A model generated the notes under the pieces. The model was not told the DNA's origin. It saw only the letters and a list, made by a program, of their open reading frames with translations, and did not search any database. This document shows, piece after piece, positions 6,472-10,232 of a stretch of DNA of 10,232 nt. The stretch comes from DASPTR01 sp041481365 (lineage in GTDB: Archaea; Thermoproteota; Bathyarchaeia; Bathyarchaeales; Bathycorpusculaceae). The translations under genes were made by a program, and so were the position numbers. The DNA lies in NCBI GenBank assembly GCA_041481365.1, contig JBGPBS010000051.1, positions 1-10,232 on the forward strand, given 5' to 3'. The stretch's first letter is position 1. The number at the start of each line of letters is the position of its first letter.

Positions 6472-7464
6472 TCATGTCACTGGATTTTTCCAGAGTTTTT
6501 CTCTTAGCGTTTTTGTCGCTTCCTTTTCAGTCTTTGCTTCAACAACATTGATCTTGTACAGTTGAGCCATCTTTTTCCCGTTTTCACTTATCCGTGGCAT
6601 CGCGATGAGATAGGCATTGTCCGGCGAGACGTCGAAGATCTTTGCGAATAAGCCGATTACCGGCTGTTCGGATATTGTTCCTTCTCTTGAGATCGCCAGG
6701 TCAATGACCATTACTTTCTCGACATCTGCTCCTTTGCGGGCCACAAAATCGAAAAAGTGGTTCGCGCCAGATTTTCCCTTCAGAAAAGCGGGGCTTTCGA
6801 CCTTGAACCCCTCCTTCGCGAGGAGTTCTTTTATCGGAGCAATCAAGACCCAACCTATTGTCGCTTCTCCCTTTGCCTCTTCTCTTAAGCTGTAGGAGTA
6901 GATGTTCTTGATCACGATTTCTTCAAACGTGAAATCTCCAAGGCAGTCCCTGCAAAAGTGCGAAGCTGCCGGAATGTCAAAGCTTTTGCTGCATTCGTTA
7001 CACATACACCACACGCCGGCCCTCCTGTAATCAACGTCAGGCCTTCTCAAGTCTTCACGGCATTTTGGACAGACAAGCTTGCCATCTTTGAGAAAATTGT
7101 TCTCAACGTCCATGTATCCGCATTTCACATGTTCTATCAGCGAACTTTTTTGAATATCAAACGACTTGCAGTGCGGACAACAGTAACGAACGGAAATATT
7201 CGCGGAGCCACATTTTGGGCAATATGTGACTTTATCGTAAATTCTCCTTTCCAGTATTCCGGCTTGGTAAAGCTTGTTCAGAAAAGTCTCTGCACTAGGC
7301 GCGTCTCCCACCATGGCTTCAACTATCGGGTAATTGTAACCCAGGTCAGGGCTGAACACGGGTTGGATTTCCTTAATCTCATTGCTCAGAAACTTGTTTA
7401 TCAAAACTTGCGTATCATGCTCCTTGTAGAGCTCAAGGCGTTCTGCCTTATTGTTTTTCGACAT
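6472..7464 (-). CDS. TackOD1 zinc-ribbon protein with nuclease-like C-terminal domain
   Basis: A 330-residue protein. Residues 1-80 look helical, possibly a winged-helix-like segment. Residues 81-192 carry six regularly spaced metal-ligand pairs: C82/C85, C96/C99 (with C95), H112/C115, C132/C135, C155/C158 (with C153) and C171/C174. With stretches such as LIEHVKCGYMD, VDYRRAGVWC and HFCRDC, this is the pattern of the TackOD1 (thaumarchaeal output domain 1) family, a metal-binding output domain of TACK archaea. Residues 200-330 contain GKSGANHFFDF (230-240) and VMVIDLA (251-257), recalling a restriction-endonuclease-like fold, but the usual (D/E)xK triad is not intact (D239, D255, no Lys after D255). 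The ATG at 7464 follows GGGAAG (7468-7473). A TATA-like TTTACTAAG lies at 7486-7494. It is convergent with the pilus operon. A signalling or DNA-linked role is inference. Confidence 0.85.
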   Translation of the reverse strand: MSKNNKAERLELYKEHDTQVLINKFLSNEIKEIQPVFSPDLGYNYPIVEAMVGDAPSAETFLNKLYQAGILERRIYDKVTYCPKCGSANISVRYCCPHCKSFDIQKSSLIEHVKCGYMDVENNFLKDGKLVCPKCREDLRRPDVDYRRAGVWCMCNECSKSFDIPAASHFCRDCLGDFTFEEIVIKNIYSYSLREEAKGEATIGWVLIAPIKELLAKEGFKVESPAFLKGKSGANHFFDFVARKGADVEKVMVIDLAISREGTISEQPVIGLFAKIFDVSPDNAYLIAMPRISENGKKMAQLYKINVVEAKTEKEATKTLREKLWKNPVT

Positions 7465-7682
7465 TGTCTTCCCAAATCAATCTTTCTTAGTAAATCAGAC
7501 ACGTTCACTTATCAGTCTTGACATTTATTGCTTTCAAAGCTGTTAAAATTATCGCTACAATTCCCTTTAAGCATTTCCAGAAGAATTTTAGGATTTCGCT
7601 CGGCGCCTCTTTTTGTAGAAAGCGATTATGAACGAACCCGCAATCAAAGCGTCCCCGACTTCACCAGTGGCAAGGCGCTTCC
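7465..7682. other. upstream stretch with possible antisense remnant
   Basis: The first part holds the presumed promoter and ribosome site of the TackOD1 gene. On the minus strand, bases 7588-7695 form a 35-codon stretch open between stops, whose product has a hydrophobic segment ALIAGSFIIAFY followed by KKRRRAKS. Its codons look coding, but it has no ATG or GTG start and a stop cuts it off upstream. It may be the tail of a broken membrane-protein gene or chance. Nothing else is evident. Confidence 0.25.
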
Positions 7683-7913
7683 ATGTTCCGGCGACTCATA
7701 GTCACTCAATGCAGCATGGCCAAATGCCCAAATGTGAACCTAAATTTCCGCTCTTACAAATTGATCAACAAAGTCTGCGAGGAAAAAATAGGAATACGCG
7801 CCTTAGAATATCCCCGCCACATTATAGATGCGCATCTCGAAGGCGAGGCTCGTTCTGTGAGTCGAAAGGCAGCAGAGCCTTCAGCAGGCAAGATCGCTGA
7901 GCGTCATTCATAG
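7683..7913 (+). CDS. possible small protein, unknown function
   Basis: A frame of 76 codons, or 65 if it starts at the ATG at 7716. The second part of the product is hydrophilic and helical (for example SYKLINKVCEEKIGIRALEY) and its codon choice resembles the neighbours, which favours a real gene. Against it are the lack of a good ribosome site before either ATG, no recognisable domain, and other open frames across the same bases. It ends five bases before a T-run and lies in the same direction as the membrane-protein gene downstream. It is not recognised. Confidence 0.35.
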   Translation: MFRRLIVTQCSMAKCPNVNLNFRSYKLINKVCEEKIGIRALEYPRHIIDAHLEGEARSVSRKAAEPSAGKIAERHS

Positions 7914-7918
7914 TCATG

Positions 7919-7924
7919 TTTTTT
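7919..7924 (+). terminator. T-run terminator candidate
   Basis: Six Ts follow the small possible gene. A hairpin with TCAGC (7881-7885) and GCTGA (7896-7900), and an earlier one with AGGCTC (7846-7851) and GAGCCT (7875-7880), lie just before. T-runs suffice for archaeal termination, so this is plausible. Confidence 0.35.
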
Positions 7925-7934
7925 AATGGGAACA

Positions 7935-7968
7935 TCTATAATCCAAGCGTGACGCAAGAACATGGGAG
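7935..7968 (+). promoter_or_regulatory. TATA-like box and ribosome site for the membrane-protein gene
   Basis: TCTATAAT at 7935-7942 lies where a TATA box would place transcription start near 7964, giving a very short leader. GGGAG at 7964-7968 is a good Shine-Dalgarno site; its spacing suits the ATG at 7978 (nine bases) better than that at 7972 (three bases). Confidence 0.4.
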
Positions 7969-7971
7969 TTA

Positions 7972-8808
7972 ATGCCGATGACTTCGACGCCCACTCAAAA
8001 TCCTCCAAAACGCATGTCAATCCGACGGACATCACTGAAAGAATCTGGAACGCTAGTCCTATTTCTAATGATCGCCGTGTTGGCTGAGTACCTTATTGTT
8101 CTTTACGCAATGAGCATAGGTGTCAAAGACCAGTCACCATTGCAATGGAGTTTCACTTTTCCAGGAACTGCCTCCAACGTGACGCTTGCGATAAGCCCGC
8201 TATTCCATCTCGTTCCAATATCGGTTATAGTGACACTTCTGGCAAGTTGGACTTACCTGAAAAAACAAGTGTTCTTAAAGCCCGGTGAAGCGCAAAGAGG
8301 AAAGCTTGGCGTCGCTGGCAAACGCGCAAAAGGACAGACACTCACGCAGAAAATAAAATTCACATTCTTAAGAAAGAAAAAGATCACGAGTCTTGGAAGA
8401 GAAACTCGCTTCCGAAGAACAAACGCCAGGAGCGCCTTAATCGTATTCGTAGCTTTTTCGGCCTTGCTATGCTTGATTTCTTTGTTCACGTATCCAAGGT
8501 TAATCTATCAGGCAATAGCGAACGCATACGAGAATGACCCCTCATTGCTTAATTTTGTAAAGGGCGTAGGAGCTGCTGTAGCGCCCATCGGCGCCTTTTT
8601 CTCGCCAATAAACAACGCTCTTTTGGCGGCGGCACCCGGATTCAGGAACTTCGTTCTCGCCCTTGGAGTCCCAATCAGCCCATTGGCCACCTTGGATGAT
8701 CCTGGAAAATATCTGGCCTTTCAGAATGGGGCAGCATGGATTTCAGCATTCATAACCTTGTTCTATGGAAGATATGGACGAAAAGGCCTCCGACAGACAA
8801 GAAAGTGA
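7972..8808 (+). CDS. multi-pass membrane protein, unknown function
   Basis: A protein of 278 residues (276 if it begins at the second ATG, 7978). Clear membrane segments lie at about residues 27-49, 75-96 and 154-177; weaker ones, rich in A, G and P, at about 198-220, 225-240 and 252-266. Between segments 2 and 3 is a strongly basic loop (97-152) with many K and R, likely on the cytoplasmic side. The tail is basic (GRYGRKGLRQTRK). I see no catalytic or transport motif and do not recognise a family. The stop at 8806-8808 lies just before the ribosome site of the endonuclease IV-like gene, so the two are probably cotranscribed, but this gives no clear hint to function. Confidence 0.75.
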   Translation: MPMTSTPTQNPPKRMSIRRTSLKESGTLVLFLMIAVLAEYLIVLYAMSIGVKDQSPLQWSFTFPGTASNVTLAISPLFHLVPISVIVTLLASWTYLKKQVFLKPGEAQRGKLGVAGKRAKGQTLTQKIKFTFLRKKKITSLGRETRFRRTNARSALIVFVAFSALLCLISLFTYPRLIYQAIANAYENDPSLLNFVKGVGAAVAPIGAFFSPINNALLAAAPGFRNFVLALGVPISPLATLDDPGKYLAFQNGAAWISAFITLFYGRYGRKGLRQTRK

Positions 8809-8828
8809 CAGATCAGGGAGCCTCACGG

Positions 8829-9686
8829 ATGGCTGACCGCCCCAGATTCGGTCCAGCTGGGGTGCCACTAACATTCAGACTGCTGAAAGCACGCTTAGAG
8901 GATGTTCCGTTGCTCCTGAGGCAAGAGGGGCTCGATGCTTTTGAATACGAGGCAATCTATTGGGGCACGAAACCCCAGATGAAGAAAGAAGAAGCTCAAA
9001 ATCTCGGCCTAAAAGCCAGGGAGAACGATGTTTGGCTTAGCCTTCACGGGTCCTACTTCGTAAATCTTAATGGCGAAAGGAAAATCGTCGAAGCAAGCAA
9101 GAAACGCCTCATCGCATGTGCAACTGCGGCAGATTGGATGAACGCACACGTGGTCGTTTTTCATCCGGGATTCTACGGCAACAGACCACGAGAGCTTGCC
9201 CTCAGAAACTGCTTGGAAGCTTTGAAGGATGTGGTCGAATCCTTGAAAAGCCTGGGTATCACAAGCGTCAAGATCGGACCTGAAACCATGGGCAAGCCTT
9301 CTCAGCTCGGCAGCTTGGACGAGACCCTGCGGATTTGCGAAGAAGTGGAGCAGACCCAGCTTGTTATCGATTGGTCACACCTGCACGCAAGAGATGCGGG
9401 GCGATTCAGGACTTCAGAAGACTTCCGCAACGTAATAGAGAAGATTGAAGATAGGCTTGGCGCTGAGGCTGCAAAGAACATGCACTGCCACTTCAGCAAG
9501 ATCGAATTCACTGACAAGGGCGAAAGACGCCATCATGCTCTTGAAGAGGAAAGATATGGACCGAATTTTGCCCTGCTTGCAAGGGTCATCGCAGAGTTCA
9601 AGCTGAAGCCAGTCATAATCAGCGAAAGTCCCCTGCTGGATGTCGACGCAAAGAGAATGAGGGACATTCTTCAAGGCCTGATCTAA
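8829..9686 (+). CDS. nfo: endonuclease IV-like TIM-barrel protein (AP endonuclease family)
   Basis: A 285-residue protein of the AP endonuclease 2/xylose isomerase-like TIM-barrel superfamily, close to endonuclease IV, which cuts DNA at abasic sites using a three-zinc centre. Candidate metal ligands appear in the family order: H73 (LHGSY), H112 (FHPG), E152 (GPET), D181 and H184 (IDWSH), H221 (HCHFS), D229 with H235/H236 (TDKGERRHH) and E266 (SESP). The N-terminus RFGPAG is typical of archaeal members. Length agrees with the family. I chose ATG 8829 because GGGAG at 8816-8820 lies eight bases before it and homology begins at once; an in-frame ATG at 8736 would sit inside the preceding gene and add 31 residues unlike the family. 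Whether it acts on abasic DNA or another substrate is not shown by the sequence. Confidence 0.85.
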   Translation: MADRPRFGPAGVPLTFRLLKARLEDVPLLLRQEGLDAFEYEAIYWGTKPQMKKEEAQNLGLKARENDVWLSLHGSYFVNLNGERKIVEASKKRLIACATAADWMNAHVVVFHPGFYGNRPRELALRNCLEALKDVVESLKSLGITSVKIGPETMGKPSQLGSLDETLRICEEVEQTQLVIDWSHLHARDAGRFRTSEDFRNVIEKIEDRLGAEAAKNMHCHFSKIEFTDKGERRHHALEEERYGPNFALLARVIAEFKLKPVIISESPLLDVDAKRMRDILQGLI

Positions 9687-9694
9687 TGCGATAC

Positions 9695-9703
9695 ATTTTT
9701 TAT
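9695..9703 (+). promoter_or_regulatory. TATA-like box before moeA, also a T-run after nfo
   Basis: TTTTTTATT lies nine bases after the stop of the endonuclease IV-like gene and about 35 bases before the moeA start. As a TATA box it would give a leader of about a dozen bases; the same six Ts could end the upstream transcript. Confidence 0.4.
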
Positions 9704-9737
9704 TCACTCTCAAAGTGCTGTCTAATGGGTATAGGCT

Positions 9738-10232
9738 TTGGCCAAACTCAGAGGGTTCCAAGAACTCTCGTCAATCGATGAAGCTCAGAAGAAGTTCTTT
9801 GACGCTGTGGAAATCAAGAAACCGAGAACCATCTCTATCCTTTTGGACCAGGCTTTAAACCGCGTCTTGGCAGAGCAAATCATGGCAAAAGAGGATCTGC
9901 CCCGGGTTGACAGGTCCGCAGTAGACGGCTTTGCAGTCAAGGCTCAAAACACGTTTGGTGCCTCCCAGTTTAGACCTAAAATTCTAACATTGACCGAAAA
10001 TCACACTGTAGCCAGCAAATACGCGAGACGATTATGGACTGGGAATTCGCTTCCAGAGGGCGCAAACGCCGTGGTAATGCTTGAGAATACCAAGCGGGTT
10101 AACGGCAAGATCGAAGTCTGGACGCCAATAGCACCGGGGGAAAACGTCTCAAAAAGAGGAGAAGACATAATGAAGGGGGAGGTAGCCGTAGAGGCTGCAA
10201 TTCGGCTCAAGCCTCAACATTTAGGGTTAACA
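9738..10232 (+). CDS. moeA: molybdopterin molybdenumtransferase MoeA, 3' end missing
   Basis: MoeA inserts molybdate into adenylylated molybdopterin in the last step of molybdenum (or tungsten) cofactor synthesis in the cytoplasm. The 165 visible codons show the N-terminal part of the family: FQELSSIDEA (7-16), NRVLAEQIMA (41-50), the conserved DRSAVDGFAV (58-67, usually SAMDGYA; D63), WTGNSLPEGANAVVMLE (100-116) and GENVSKRGEDI (134-144). The frame is open to the window end. An in-frame TAG at 9732-9734 closes the frame upstream, and the only start codon that keeps the conserved N-terminus is TTG at 9738; the first in-frame ATG (9882) would lose nearly fifty conserved residues. No strong ribosome site precedes it, in keeping with a short leader. 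The C-terminal domains lie outside the window. Confidence 0.92.
   Translation, partial: MAKLRGFQELSSIDEAQKKFFDAVEIKKPRTISILLDQALNRVLAEQIMAKEDLPRVDRSAVDGFAVKAQNTFGASQFRPKILTLTENHTVASKYARRLWTGNSLPEGANAVVMLENTKRVNGKIEVWTPIAPGENVSKRGEDIMKGEVAVEAAIRLKPQHLGLT

Noticed and set aside
6958..7521. 187-codon open frame on the + strand
   Set aside because: It lies across from the TackOD1 gene, whose Cys and zinc-ribbon pattern is clear; the + product has no protein-like pattern and is a shadow.
7628..7900. 90-codon open frame on the + strand
   Set aside because: The product is rich in H, P, R and S with no hydrophobic core pattern; the frame at 7683-7913 has better codon content.
8736..8828. Longer N-terminus for the endonuclease IV-like protein
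   Set aside because: The extra 31 codons overlap the end of the membrane-protein gene, have no ribosome site and do not resemble the family; GGGAG before 8829 supports the shorter form.
9414..9761. 115-codon open frame on the - strand
   Set aside because: It is antisense to the metal-ligand region of the endonuclease IV-like gene and the start of moeA, both well supported.
1..10232. CRISPR array, insertion sequence or prophage signs
   Set aside because: No regularly spaced repeats, terminal inverted repeats, transposase, integrase or phage structural genes were seen on either strand.

Overview
The window looks like a chromosomal segment from an archaeon, most likely of the Thermoproteota (TACK) side such as Bathyarchaeia. 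Support: archaeal type IV pilin N-termini (KRA/KRG followed by a hydrophobic stretch), a paired split pilus platform, a TackOD1-type triple zinc-ribbon protein, an archaeal-looking stand-alone zinc ribbon, Shine-Dalgarno sites of the GGTGA/GGGAG kind and AT-rich TATA-like boxes. The lineage is inference; no rRNA or other marker gene is present.

Layout. 1-1450 (+): the 3' part of an ECF-type ABC ATPase gene, followed with a 4-base overlap by the transmembrane coupling protein EcfT (vitamin or metal uptake; no substrate-binding S component in view). 1580-1918 (-): a 112-residue zinc-ribbon protein. 2033-6259 (+): a tight five-gene archaeal type IV pilus/secretion operon: motor ATPase, two short tandem TadC/FlaJ-like platform proteins, and two paralogous pilin-like proteins rich in N-glycosylation sequons. 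6472-7464 (-): a TackOD1 zinc-ribbon protein with a C-terminal domain resembling restriction-endonuclease folds, convergent with the pilus operon. 7465-7971: a mostly unexplained stretch with one small possible gene, a possible antisense remnant, a palindrome and a T-run. 7972-9686 (+): an unrecognised multi-pass membrane protein followed by an endonuclease IV-like metal-dependent TIM-barrel protein. 9738-10232 (+): the 5' part of moeA (molybdopterin molybdenumtransferase), apparently starting at TTG and running off the window.

How the genes work together. The ECF pair forms the energising module of an importer. The five-gene pilus operon supplies motor, membrane platform and fibre subunits, but lacks a prepilin peptidase, which must be encoded elsewhere. 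The TackOD1 protein could be a regulator, but nothing in the sequence links it firmly to the pilus. The endonuclease IV-like protein and moeA are housekeeping (DNA repair-like and molybdenum cofactor). No CRISPR array, insertion sequence, tRNA, rRNA or sign of recent transfer was seen. The most interesting items are the TackOD1/nuclease-like fusion, the minimal sequon-rich pilus locus and the poorly explained stretch at 7465-7971.
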